Source: a virus. Taken from it: a DNA stretch of 21,944 nucleotides. Below, in pieces: positions 5,139-11,461 of the stretch. The position numbers and the translations under genes are program-made. The notes below the pieces were generated by a model. That model did not search any database and was not told the origin of the DNA. It was given only the letters and a program-made list of their open reading frames with translations. Each line of letters begins with the position of its first letter. Position 1 is the stretch's first letter. The stretch lies in the IMG/VR virus record IMGVR_UViG_3300019886_000029, positions 1 to 21,944 of that record; one strand, written 5' to 3'.

Positions 5139-6001
5139 TTAATCAAAACGATATAACAGTGCAAGGAAGCACTGCTTGGAAAAATCACCGCCGAAATTGT
5201 ATCACGGCAACCGATATTAGTAAAATAATCGGCATCAATCCTTGGTGTACTGCTTTAAAATTATGGAACCAGAAATTAGGATTAGAACTGCAGCAACAAG
5301 AAAACGAGTCTATGCGCAGGGGTTCTGAATTGGAACCGATTGCATTAACCAGATTTATACAAGAAGTTGGGATTGTTTTATATCCAGAAGTTGTTTTTCA
5401 TTCTGTTGATAAATGGAAAATGGCAAGTTTAGACGGTTTATCAAGACGTAAATGGCGAGCCGTAGAAATTAAATGCTCTCAAAAGATTTATGAAAAAGCA
5501 AAACAAGGCATCATAGATGATATTTATCGCTGTCAGATGAACTGGCAAATGTATTGCCTAGATATGAGAGAAATGTATTTTGCTGCTTATTGGGATGGTG
5601 ATATGATCATAATAGAAATAAAAAGAGATGATGATTTTTTAAATGAAATAATGCCGAAGATTCATGAATTCTATCGCTGCATGATGGATTTTACTCCACC
5701 ACCCGCAACAGACCATGATTTCGTCAAAAGAGACTCTAAAGAATGGCGTATACATGCTGAAATATGGAAACAGACTAAGGCTGAGATAAAGTTGCTAGAA
5801 GCTAAAGAAGAGTGTTTACGCAATGAATTGATAGATATGTGTGATGGTCAATCATCACAAGGTAATGGTATTAGAGTTTCGAAATGCCTTAAGAAAGGAA
5901 TTGTAGATTACAGTAGCATTGAATGCTTAAAAAGTGTTAATCTAGACGATTACAGAAAAAAACCTACGCAATATTATAGGATAAGTGAGAATGAAACTTA
6001 G
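5135..6001 (+). CDS. YqaJ-type phage exonuclease (lambda Exo family)
   Basis: This 288-residue PD-(D/E)xK nuclease has the YqaJ layout: GSTAWKNHRRNCITATDISKIIG (about 11-33, recognition start), RRGSELEP (61-68), ASLDG with the catalytic Asp at 100, and EIKC with Glu111 and Lys113 as the E-x-K pair. This is followed by QMNWQMY (about 134-140), the typical conserved helix. It resects 5' ends of double-stranded DNA to give 3' tails for Bet. It overlaps Bet at the start and the helicase gene by 11 bases at the end, so the three are made in step. Confidence 0.92.
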   Translation: MINQNDITVQGSTAWKNHRRNCITATDISKIIGINPWCTALKLWNQKLGLELQQQENESMRRGSELEPIALTRFIQEVGIVLYPEVVFHSVDKWKMASLDGLSRRKWRAVEIKCSQKIYEKAKQGIIDDIYRCQMNWQMYCLDMREMYFAAYWDGDMIIIEIKRDDDFLNEIMPKIHEFYRCMMDFTPPPATDHDFVKRDSKEWRIHAEIWKQTKAEIKLLEAKEECLRNELIDMCDGQSSQGNGIRVSKCLKKGIVDYSSIECLKSVNLDDYRKKPTQYYRISENET

Positions 6002-7268
6002 GAACTATCAATCCGAATGTATCGAAATCTTAAAAAAGAATAAAAAAAAACAACTTATTCAACTGCCTACTGGTAGCGGAAAAACTTTAATATTTTTAAA
6101 ATATCTTAGAGAAAATAGCAAAGAAGCTTTAATAATTGTTCCAACATTAGATTTACAATATCAAATATATGAAAGCGCCTTAAGTTTTTATCATAAAGAT
6201 GAAGTTTTTTTAAAAACAGGATTTTGTAAATTTAAACCTTCAGCGATTTACATTATTGTAGCACCTTCATTATCTTCTAAAGCCACGAAAGATTTTCTAT
6301 ATTCGAGAACTTTAGACCATATTATTATTGATGAAGCGCATAAGTCTTTATGTAAAACATATACAGATTTTTTAGATTATTATGAAGAATTTGGATTAAT
6401 TGATGGTATAAATCTTAAATTAATTGGTTTTACGGCAACTCCCGAAAGACTAGATGGTAAAAGTCTTTTAAAGGTTTTTGATGAAATCACATATAAGAAA
6501 AATATATATGATTTAATAATACAAGGTCATTTATGTAATATAAAATGCTTTAAAATAAAGACAAAATTAAAAATAGAATCTAAAGTTAGTTCAGGTGATT
6601 TTAGACCTATAGAAATGCAAAAGCTAGACACTTACTCTAGGAATAAATTAATTTATGACACTTATATTGAAAATTGTTTAGGGAAAAAAACTCTTATTTT
6701 TTGTATTTCTGTAGATCACGCTGAAAAGATAGCAGATTATTTAAGACAAGAAAAAGGCATAAAAGCCTTTCATATTTCTGGACGGCAATCAATAACACAT
6801 AGAAAAAAAACTTTATTGAAATTTAAAACTGACGAAATTGATGTTTTAACAAATTGCCAACTTTTAACAGAGGGGTTTGATGAACCTAGTATTCAATGTT
6901 TAATAATAGCCCGGCCTACGAAATCCAAATCTTTATATTGTCAAATGATTGGAAGGGGTGCTAGAAAGTTTCCAAATAAAAATTATTGCGAAGTTTATGA
7001 ATTAACAGATAATTCTCATAAAATATGTACTTTTAATGTAGCAGCACATGAAGAAAAAGAAGTAAATTTTCAAAGAGATTATAAAAATGGGATACTTCTT
7101 ACAGATTTATACAAAGAAATAAATGAAATTAGTTTAAGTGATTATATTTTGCAAAAAGAAGAAGTTAGTATTATTTCAAGTTTTGAGCAATTTTTAATGT
7201 CAAAAGGGTTATTAGATTCCCAAAAAAAAAGCTTAATGAAAATGCAATACAATATATGCAACCTATAA
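5991..7268 (+). CDS. SF2 DNA helicase (UvsW/Rad25-like, DEAH box)
   Basis: This 425-residue protein starts at the ATG at 5991; a GTG two codons upstream (5985) is also in frame. It has the complete SF2 set: Q-like motif RNYQ, Walker A LPTGSGKT (25-32), motif II DEAH (114-117), motif III FTATPER (147-153), motif IV/V region LLTEGFDEPS (291-300) and motif VI QMIGRGAR (318-325). Short SF2 helicases of this shape in phages (T4 UvsW is the best known) unwind recombination intermediates and R-loops or branch-migrate junctions. It overlaps the exonuclease gene, supporting a role with Bet and YqaJ. The C-terminal 80 residues are not recognised. Confidence 0.9.
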   Translation: MKLRNYQSECIEILKKNKKKQLIQLPTGSGKTLIFLKYLRENSKEALIIVPTLDLQYQIYESALSFYHKDEVFLKTGFCKFKPSAIYIIVAPSLSSKATKDFLYSRTLDHIIIDEAHKSLCKTYTDFLDYYEEFGLIDGINLKLIGFTATPERLDGKSLLKVFDEITYKKNIYDLIIQGHLCNIKCFKIKTKLKIESKVSSGDFRPIEMQKLDTYSRNKLIYDTYIENCLGKKTLIFCISVDHAEKIADYLRQEKGIKAFHISGRQSITHRKKTLLKFKTDEIDVLTNCQLLTEGFDEPSIQCLIIARPTKSKSLYCQMIGRGARKFPNKNYCEVYELTDNSHKICTFNVAAHEEKEVNFQRDYKNGILLTDLYKEINEISLSDYILQKEEVSIISSFEQFLMSKGLLDSQKKSLMKMQYNICNL

Positions 7269-7319
7269 ATTCTTTAGAAGCATCATTTTTATTATTTTTA
7301 CAAAATTTAAAGGGAAAAT

Positions 7320-7895
7320 ATGGCTACGTTTAGAAATGTGAAAGGGAAATTTCACGCTATAATAAGAAGAAAAAATAAATCTTTATCAGCTACTTTTTCG
7401 GATAAACAAACTGCTGAAATTTGGAGTAAATATCATGAAGATTTAATAGATAATATGGATAATTTTCAAGTATCACCAGAAAATTATATTACTTATGAAC
7501 AATGTTTAGAATTAAAAATTCAAGATGCTATTGAAAATAATATAGATAAACGAAGTATTGAGGATTTAAAAAATAGTGTAAATCATTTTAATGAAATTAA
7601 AGATATACCTATCGGTGAAATTACTTGCGATATTTTAAGAGAATTGGTTTCAAAAATGCAAAATAGCGTTGTTAAAAAAGGTGGGTCAAAGGAGAATATA
7701 AATTCTGGTAACATTAGAAAAATTTCCCAAACGACAATTTTAAATAGATTAAGATTATTAGCCTGCGTTTTTTCGTATATGATACAAAATGGCGCTAATA
7801 TGACAAATCCTGCACAAATAATAGTGAACCAAGTAAAAATGTCTATTTCCAAAAAAGATGATTCTTTAGATGATTCTTTAGATGACGATGAATAA
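7320..7895 (+). CDS. Tyrosine-recombinase N-half without catalytic domain
   Basis: This 191-residue protein has an arm-type DNA-binding domain start (FRNVKGKFHAIIRRKNKSL, then FSDKQTAEIWSKYHEDLID; about 4-44) and a SAM-like core-binding domain (about 55-170) ending in the standard SQTTILNRLRLLACVFSYM and GANMTNP. An integrase would continue with about 170 residues bearing R...HxxR...Y, but here the protein ends in an acidic tail, DDSLDDSLDDDE, encoded by a small tandem repeat. It is not frameshifted into a neighbour: the next frame is a separate gene. It has a good ribosome-binding site (AAGGGAAAAT), so it is probably a stable gene and not a recent wreck. It may bind att-like DNA without cutting it. 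Confidence 0.7.
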   Translation: MATFRNVKGKFHAIIRRKNKSLSATFSDKQTAEIWSKYHEDLIDNMDNFQVSPENYITYEQCLELKIQDAIENNIDKRSIEDLKNSVNHFNEIKDIPIGEITCDILRELVSKMQNSVVKKGGSKENINSGNIRKISQTTILNRLRLLACVFSYMIQNGANMTNPAQIIVNQVKMSISKKDDSLDDSLDDDE

Positions 7896-8178
7896 AAATC
7901 AAAAAATATATGAAAAAATCAATCAAGCAGTGAGATTGCTATGCGATGTGTATGACATTTTAAATGAGAAGGAAGAAATTGAAGTTTCTGATGACAAAGA
8001 TAAATTATTAAAAATTAGTCAATTTTTGAAATTATATCCTGAATTCACACAAGGTCAAATAAGATGGTATATACATCAAAATATAAAAGATTTTAATGAA
8101 AAAGTAACCATAAGACTAGGCACAAAAATATTTATAAAAGAAAAAGAATTCTTCCAATGGATAAAAGGCGAAGTTTAA
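7882..8178 (+). CDS. Small DNA-binding protein, excisionase/HTH-like
   Basis: This 98-residue protein has a conserved C-terminal half: SQFLKLYPEFTQGQIRWYIHQN then a strand pair and IKEKEFFQWIKGEV (about 49-98). This is the layout of small winged-helix DNA-binding proteins found beside phage integrases and regulators, where a first helix, a turn and the Phe/Trp-rich end form the fold. The N-terminus is a helical, acidic extension. It overlaps the integrase-like gene by 14 bases; the start could also be the ATG at 7888. The pair could act together as an architectural or regulatory complex (inference). Confidence 0.65.
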   Translation: MTMNKNQKIYEKINQAVRLLCDVYDILNEKEEIEVSDDKDKLLKISQFLKLYPEFTQGQIRWYIHQNIKDFNEKVTIRLGTKIFIKEKEFFQWIKGEV

Positions 8179-8198
8179 TCAACGGTCTTTTATTTTTT

Positions 8199-8238
8199 AT
8201 ATTTCTGCCAAGAAAGAAATCATCCTTGGCAAAAATAT
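8199..8238. other. Long hairpin before the DUF6948-like gene
   Basis: ATATTT-C-TGCCAAG (8199-8212) pairs with CTTGGCA-A-AAATAT (8225-8238), giving 13 pairs with one mismatch and a 12-nt loop. There is no T-run after it on either strand. The rest of 8179-8312 has no gene. It may be a processing or mRNA-stability site between the recombination operon and the downstream genes. Confidence 0.4.
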
Positions 8239-8312
8239 AGACCTTGAAAAGTATCGGGGTAAAAATGTAACCTCATTTAGATTTACAGAAATAAAACAAG
8301 AATAGGAAAAAT

Positions 8313-8555
8313 ATGAAAAAAATATGTGTTCTCGAAAGAGGTTGGGTTTTAGTGGGAAATTTGGAAAAAGAAAATGATGAGTATTTTTTAACAAATGCAT
8401 TTGTTATTAGGCGTTGGGGTACTACAGAAGGTCTTGGCGAGCTAGCAGAAAAAGGGCCATTGCCTGAAACAAAATTAGAAAAAACTCCATTAATTAGGTT
8501 TAATAAACAACAATTAATTTTAACAATTTCTTGTAATGAGGAAAAATGGAAATAA
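8313..8555 (+). CDS. DUF6948-like small phage protein
   Basis: This 80-residue protein has the hallmark core VLERGWVLVGNLEKE, then TNAFVIRRWGTTEGLGELAEKGP, and CNEEKW at the end, matching what I recall of a conserved phage family (DUF6948). Its function is unknown. The compact beta-rich pattern suggests a small barrel. AGGA lies five bases before the ATG. It overlaps the repeat protein downstream, and I recall that homologues are often placed next to Gly-rich low-complexity proteins; I cannot check that here. Confidence 0.65.
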   Translation: MKKICVLERGWVLVGNLEKENDEYFLTNAFVIRRWGTTEGLGELAEKGPLPETKLEKTPLIRFNKQQLILTISCNEEKWK

Positions 8556-8740
8556 TGGATTTACGAACTAATGGCGATGGCTATGGCTATGGCGATGGCT
8601 ATGGCTATGGCGATGGCTATGGCTATGGCTATGGCTATGGCGATGGCGATGGCGATGGCGATGGCTATGGCTATGGCTATGGCGATGGCAGTGGCTATGG
8701 CAGTGGCTATGGCGATGGCTATGGCGATGGCAGTGGCTAG
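8546..8740 (+). CDS. Gly-Asp/Tyr/Ser dipeptide-repeat protein
   Basis: This 64-residue protein is a short head (MEIMDLRTN) followed by 27 Gly-X dipeptides, X being Asp, Tyr or Ser, and a last Gly. The stop TAG follows a GGC codon, so the gene ends as a mutated repeat unit (GGCTAT to GGCTAG). There is a GAGG four bases before the ATG at 8546; the ATG at 8555 is an alternative. Tyr-rich Gly repeats make flexible or phase-separating segments, and alternating Asp could bind metal. The function is unknown. Only this frame has a ribosome-binding site and closes cleanly at the repeat end. Confidence 0.6.
   Translation: MEIMDLRTNGDGYGYGDGYGYGDGYGYGYGYGDGDGDGDGYGYGYGDGSGYGSGYGDGYGDGSG
8573..8737. repeat. 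Hexanucleotide tandem array (27.5 units of GGCNNT)
   Basis: The array is made of GGCTAT, GGCGAT and GGCAGT units. Every Gly codon is GGC, with no third-base drift, which points to recent expansion by slippage or unequal recombination in a genome that is otherwise AT-rich. All three plus-strand frames stay open through it, giving Gly-X, Met-Ala and Trp-Arg/Leu repeats. A 6-bp unit keeps the frame, so copy-number change alters length without breaking the gene. Confidence 0.9.
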
Positions 8741-8763
8741 ATTTACAGAAATGAAAGGTGAAG

Positions 8764-8880
8764 ATGGGTGAATGGATGAAAATTAACTCTGCACCAAAAG
8801 ATGGTACAGATATATTGTGTTATGAGGATGGTGTCCAATTTGTCTGTTGCTGGTCAGATTATGAAGATGAAAAGGATTAG
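8764..8880 (+). CDS. Short 'APKDGT' protein
   Basis: This 38-residue frame, below the 60-residue limit, reads MGEWMKINSAPKDGTDILCY... It contains the 'W..I.SAPKDGT.IL' pattern common to a small phage protein family, usually longer and ending in a WWMP-like motif that is absent here, so this copy may be shortened. AGGTGA lies just before the start. It lies between the repeat protein and the next gene. Confidence 0.5.
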   Translation: MGEWMKINSAPKDGTDILCYEDGVQFVCCWSDYEDEKD

Positions 8881-8885
8881 CGAAA

Positions 8886-9116
8886 ATGGATGAATCAACC
8901 CCTTGGGTAAAAATCACAAGAGAAGAATTATATTTAAAATTCCATTTTCTTCAAAATCTATCAATAAAAGACATGCTAATATTGGTTAATATGTGTTTCG
9001 ATACCAAAAGCGACGGTGATTTAATTTATGCCGTAAAATGTTATATGCATTCATATCCTGAATTACAGAAACCTGAAAATTTCACTAAGATTTATAAGGT
9101 AAGCGAAAATGACTGA
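8886..9116 (+). CDS. Unknown 76-residue protein
   Basis: The product has a helical core (EELYLKFHFLQNLSIKDMLILVNMC) and no recognised domain. It follows the APKDGT gene by 5 nt and overlaps the next gene by 8 nt, so it is part of the same packed operon. The ribosome-binding site is poor (GCGAAA), suggesting translational coupling to the upstream gene. Confidence 0.5.
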   Translation: MDESTPWVKITREELYLKFHFLQNLSIKDMLILVNMCFDTKSDGDLIYAVKCYMHSYPELQKPENFTKIYKVSEND

Positions 9117-9324
9117 TTTAATCAAATGTCTTAAATGCGGTCATGTGCTTGTAGCAGGATCAGGATGTATTTTTTTAGGTGTTGGTATTACTATTGAATG
9201 CAGAAAATGCGGAAACTCTCATGTAATTGGTGATAAAGAAGTTAAAAAGATTAAGGGTGTTAACCACCCTTTTTTCTTGTCCCTATATTGCAGAATATCT
9301 TTGCATTCTTTAACTTCTTTTTGA
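9109..9324 (+). CDS. Com-like zinc-ribbon protein
   Basis: The first 43 residues carry CLKC and CRKC around a short beta segment (IKCLKCGHVL... GITIECRKCGNSHVIG), the layout of the Com/zinc-ribbon regulators of phage (Mu Com activates mom translation). From about residue 48 the frame runs through a rho-independent terminator (9253-9275) and its sequence (HPFFLSLYCRISLHSLTSF) looks non-functional, so the true coding end may have been lost or the tail is tolerated. Whether it regulates any gene here is unknown; no mom-like gene is present in the window. Confidence 0.55.
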   Translation: MTDLIKCLKCGHVLVAGSGCIFLGVGITIECRKCGNSHVIGDKEVKKIKGVNHPFFLSLYCRISLHSLTSF

Positions 9325-9416
9325 CAGCATTCGCATTTACATTTATCCATTAAATTCATTCTGTTTATGATTTTCAGACTATCTAAATGTTTATACTGAT
9401 CAAAATCTGTTAGCAC
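9219..9416 (-). CDS. Small Cys-rich protein, GTG start
   Basis: The frame starts at GTG (9416), overlapping the stop of the upstream Lys-rich gene, or at an ATG at 9359. The product contains a dense Cys block (DKCKCECCQKEVKECKD), then a C-terminus that crosses the terminator and overlaps the Com-like gene on the other strand. The Cys block and the overlap with the preceding gene favour a real gene. The low-complexity tail (GWLTPLIFLTSLSPIT) does not. No family is recognised. Confidence 0.45.
   Translation of the reverse strand: MLTDFDQYKHLDSLKIINRMNLMDKCKCECCQKEVKECKDILQYRDKKKGWLTPLIFLTSLSPIT
9253..9275. terminator. Rho-independent terminator between convergent genes
   Basis: AAGGGTG (9253-9259), a 5-nt loop and CACCCTT (9265-9271), with T's continuing to 9275. 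It ends the plus-strand operon. On the minus strand the stem is followed by AATCTTTTT, so it may also act, more weakly, in that direction. Unusually, it lies inside the C-terminal part of both converging reading frames. Confidence 0.8.
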
Positions 9417-9535
9417 CCTTTCTTCTTCATCTTATCCATTTTTTTATCCATTTTTTTATCAGCCTTTAAAAGCTCTTTAGTCCCTTTAACTGCTTTCTCT
9501 TCTGTTTTCATTATCTTTTTAATTTTTTTATCCAT
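9410..9535 (-). CDS. Short Lys-rich protein
   Basis: This 41-residue frame encodes an almost pure Lys/Asp/Met/Glu sequence ([18 protein letters not shown]... ending KKMDKMKKKGC) with a repeated KKMDK unit. It begins one base inside the preceding gene's stop (TAATG), which is strong operon evidence. The product probably forms a highly charged helix and could bind nucleic acid. It is too short for a 60-residue cutoff. Confidence 0.55.
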   Translation of the reverse strand: MDKKIKKIMKTEEKAVKGTKELLKADKKMDKKMDKMKKKGC

Positions 9536-9675
9536 TATTTTTTACCTTTATTTTTAGATTTTCCTGCCACATTCATACTTATGGCAATCGCCTGACGTTG
9601 TGGTTTTCCTGCATTCATTTCTGTTTTGATATTTGATGATATATCTTTCTGACTTTTACCTTTCTTCAGGGGCAT
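9535..9675 (-). CDS. DUF6496-like basic protein
   Basis: This 46-residue frame matches a widespread phage family: [19 protein letters not shown] then [19 protein letters not shown]. Its hallmarks are the 'GKSQ..IS.NI..EM.AGKP..QA.AI' run and the basic tail. The function is unknown; homologues are usually found among structural or accessory genes. AAGG lies six bases upstream of the ATG. It is the first gene of the three-gene minus-strand unit that ends near 9219. A leader of about 75 bases lies between it and the divergent plus-strand operon. Confidence 0.75.
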   Translation of the reverse strand: MPLKKGKSQKDISSNIKTEMNAGKPQRQAIAISMNVAGKSKNKGKK

Positions 9676-9683
9676 ATTTAACC

Positions 9684-9712
9684 TTGATTTTAAATAGTGT
9701 GTGAGCTATAAT
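9684..9712 (+). promoter_or_regulatory. Consensus sigma70-type promoter
   Basis: TTGATT (9684-9689), 17-bp spacer and a perfect TATAAT (9707-9712), so transcription would start near 9719. It would drive the long run of small genes from 9752 to 13201. No operator-like palindrome overlaps it, so it may be constitutive or early. A second TATAAT-like box lies at 9730-9735 without a matching -35. Confidence 0.65.
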
Positions 9713-9751
9713 TTTGTTTTTTCAACCGTATAATAATTTAAAATTTACATT

Positions 9752-9955
9752 ATGACAAGTCCTATAAATGAAAATATTATGATAAAAATAAATATAAGAA
9801 ATACTATAAAGTATCAGAAAAAGCTGAAAGAAAATCGTTGGAATGGATATGATATACAAATCTTAAAAGATTGTAAGGACACGATGCAAAGGCTACAAGA
9901 GATTTTGTTGAAACGAAAGATTCATAAAGATATGACGCTAAATTATTGGAGATAG
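9752..9955 (+). CDS. Unknown basic protein, first gene of the accessory operon
   Basis: This 67-residue Lys/Arg-rich protein has a helical pattern (KDTMQRLQEILLKRKIHKDM near the C-terminus). There is no Shine-Dalgarno before the ATG at 9752; an internal ATG at 9779 is an alternative start. No family is recognised. It lies about 33 nt after the predicted transcription start. Confidence 0.5.
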   Translation: MTSPINENIMIKINIRNTIKYQKKLKENRWNGYDIQILKDCKDTMQRLQEILLKRKIHKDMTLNYWR

Positions 9956-9957
9956 AT

Positions 9958-10191
9958 ATGTTAATTGAATGTGAATATGGTCCTGATGATTTAATTCATG
10001 AAATAGGTGATAGGTATTTTTCAATCGAGATAGACGAAAATTTATCAACATTAGATAGATCTATGTATGACGCTGTGATAACAGATTGTGAACACGAGAC
10101 AACAATTAGAATTACTTCAGGATTTGGAAAAGAAGATGGTATAAAAATAGCCGAAGCATTGTTGAAACTTTTGAATCAGGATTATAAATAA
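9958..10191 (+). CDS. Unknown acidic protein
   Basis: The ATG at 9958 with GGAG upstream is preferred to the in-frame TTG at 9946. The 77-residue product (MLIECEYGPDDLIHEIGDRYF...) is acidic and beta-strand-like in its first half, with a C-terminal helix (GIKIAEALLKLLN). Its stop overlaps the next start (TAATG). No family is recognised. Confidence 0.6.
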   Translation: MLIECEYGPDDLIHEIGDRYFSIEIDENLSTLDRSMYDAVITDCEHETTIRITSGFGKEDGIKIAEALLKLLNQDYK

Positions 10192-10424
10192 TGATTGATA
10201 AAATGACACCAAAAGATTTTATGGCTAAATGTGTTTGGGAAGGAGGTCTTCTTGAAACGGGATTTCAATACGGTTTACGAGCTTCTGATTTAGATGATTC
10301 AGATAAAACTTTTAAAGATATGGTTGAAAGTGCAGAAGCATTTTATTTAAATTTTGAGCGTGAAGCTGATAAAATTTATGAAAAATATGGATTTTTTGAG
10401 GAACAGGAAGAAGATGAAGATTGA
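10191..10424 (+). CDS. Unknown acidic helical protein
   Basis: This 77-residue protein (MIDKMTPKDFMAKCVWEGGLL...) is largely helical and ends in an acidic tail, FFEEQEEDED. It overlaps the metallophosphoesterase gene by 11 bases. The 'TPKDFMAKCVWEGGLLETGFQYGL' segment resembles a compact helix-turn unit, but I cannot assign it. Confidence 0.6.
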   Translation: MIDKMTPKDFMAKCVWEGGLLETGFQYGLRASDLDDSDKTFKDMVESAEAFYLNFEREADKIYEKYGFFEEQEEDED

Positions 10425-11070
10425 TTGCATAGGATGTTGCCACGGTGCATACGACCAATTAGAATTAGAAGGTGGAGACCTTTTGATCATTACAGGGGAT
10501 TTGACAAGGTCAGATGAATCATATCAGTATAGTAAATTTCATGAATGGTTAGAAAAACAAGACTATAAAAAGAAAATATTCATTGGTGGAAACCACGACC
10601 AGTATTTACAGGATCGAAACCAAACTTTTTTGCAGGATTATACAAGCAATGATAGTATAACCTATCTATGCGACTCTGGAACAGAGTTTGAAGGTTTAAA
10701 AATATGGGGAATGCCTCATTCATTATGGTTTAGAGGCATAAACCCTCACTGTACGGCTTTTACTGGTGATGAAGAATACATGGCAGAAAAATGCGCGCTT
10801 ATACCTGATAATATTGATATATTGATTTCTCATTGCCATCCATATGGTATTTTAGATGAGATTATATTAGAAGATGGTTCCGAATATAGTGTAGGAAGTA
10901 AAGAACTACTTAAAACTACTTTAAAGATTAGACCCAAACTAGTAATTTTCTCACACATACATGAGAAAGGTGGTAAAATATTAGATATTAACGGTATAAA
11001 ATTCATAAATTGCAGTATCATGAATGAAAGATATGAACCTGTAAATAAACCGATGAAGATTGAGATATAA
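10414..11070 (+). CDS. Metallophosphoesterase with altered first motif
   Basis: This 218-residue calcineurin-like phosphoesterase starts at the ATG at 10414 (GGAAG directly upstream); the longer frame from 10354 adds only out-of-family residues. Motifs: IGCCHG (6-11), ITGDLTRSD (about 26-34), GGNHDQY (about 58-64), ISHCHPYG (about 139-146) and SHIHEKGG (about 181-188). The family's first motif is D-x-H; here Asp is replaced by Cys (C-C-H), while all other metal and catalytic residues are kept. Family members hydrolyse phosphodiester or phosphomonoester bonds in nucleic acids or nucleotides. The change may shift metal use or reduce activity. The gene overlaps its upstream neighbour and touches the next. 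Confidence 0.85.
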   Translation: MKIDCIGCCHGAYDQLELEGGDLLIITGDLTRSDESYQYSKFHEWLEKQDYKKKIFIGGNHDQYLQDRNQTFLQDYTSNDSITYLCDSGTEFEGLKIWGMPHSLWFRGINPHCTAFTGDEEYMAEKCALIPDNIDILISHCHPYGILDEIILEDGSEYSVGSKELLKTTLKIRPKLVIFSHIHEKGGKILDINGIKFINCSIMNERYEPVNKPMKIEI

Positions 11071-11301
11071 ATGAGTGCCGAAGATATATTAAAACTTGCT
11101 TTAGAAAAAGAAGATTGGAAGGGCAATCTATGCCTTGGAATATTTTGTAGAGATTGTGATGCACAATTTGAGTTAAACCATGAAAGTATAGCAATGGCAA
11201 TTCTAACTGATGCTGACATCTGGGATTATGTTAGATATGTTCAAAATTCTAGATGCACTATTTGTTTTCCTAAAGATAAAGAGAATATTGATGGAAACTG
11301 A
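11071..11301 (+). CDS. Small protein with two Cys pairs
   Basis: This 76-residue protein starts directly after the phosphoesterase stop. CRDC near residue 26 and CTIC near residue 62, with an acidic stretch between, suggest a zinc-binding fold. It overlaps the next gene by 11 bases. No family is recognised. Confidence 0.6.
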   Translation: MSAEDILKLALEKEDWKGNLCLGIFCRDCDAQFELNHESIAMAILTDADIWDYVRYVQNSRCTICFPKDKENIDGN

Positions 11302-11461
11302 TGACAATTCATTTTGTGAAATATGCTTAGTCCATGAATCTATATTTCCTAAAGATAATTGTGACTGGTATTATTGGATAAATCAACATTGCATTGATTT
11401 AAGACGTAATCGTGAGGCTAGAGAAAATAAGAATTATAAACCTGAAATGACGGTGTTTTGA
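11291..11461 (+). CDS. Small Cys/Trp-rich protein
   Basis: The ATG at 11291 is inside the end of the preceding gene; the longer frame from 11210 is a shadow of that gene. The 56-residue product has CEIC near residue 9, then CDWYYWINQHC (about 24-34) and an Arg-rich end. The Cys/His pattern suggests metal binding. It overlaps the next gene by one base (TGATG). Confidence 0.55.
   Translation: METDDNSFCEICLVHESIFPKDNCDWYYWINQHCIDLRRNREARENKNYKPEMTVF

Noticed and set aside
8571-8771. Met-Ala repeat ORF in the hexanucleotide array
   Set aside because: Same DNA as the Gly-X repeat in another frame. It has no ribosome-binding site and runs past the array into the start of the next gene. Any frame through a 6-bp repeat stays open.
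9676-9751. Minus-strand promoter for the DUF6496-like operon
   Set aside because: TTGAAA boxes are present, but the -10 at the right distance is poor, so no call is made.
10830-11219. 129-codon minus-strand ORF
   Set aside because: Covers the metallophosphoesterase and its neighbour in the opposite direction. The phosphoesterase has four of five motifs intact, so the minus frame is a shadow.
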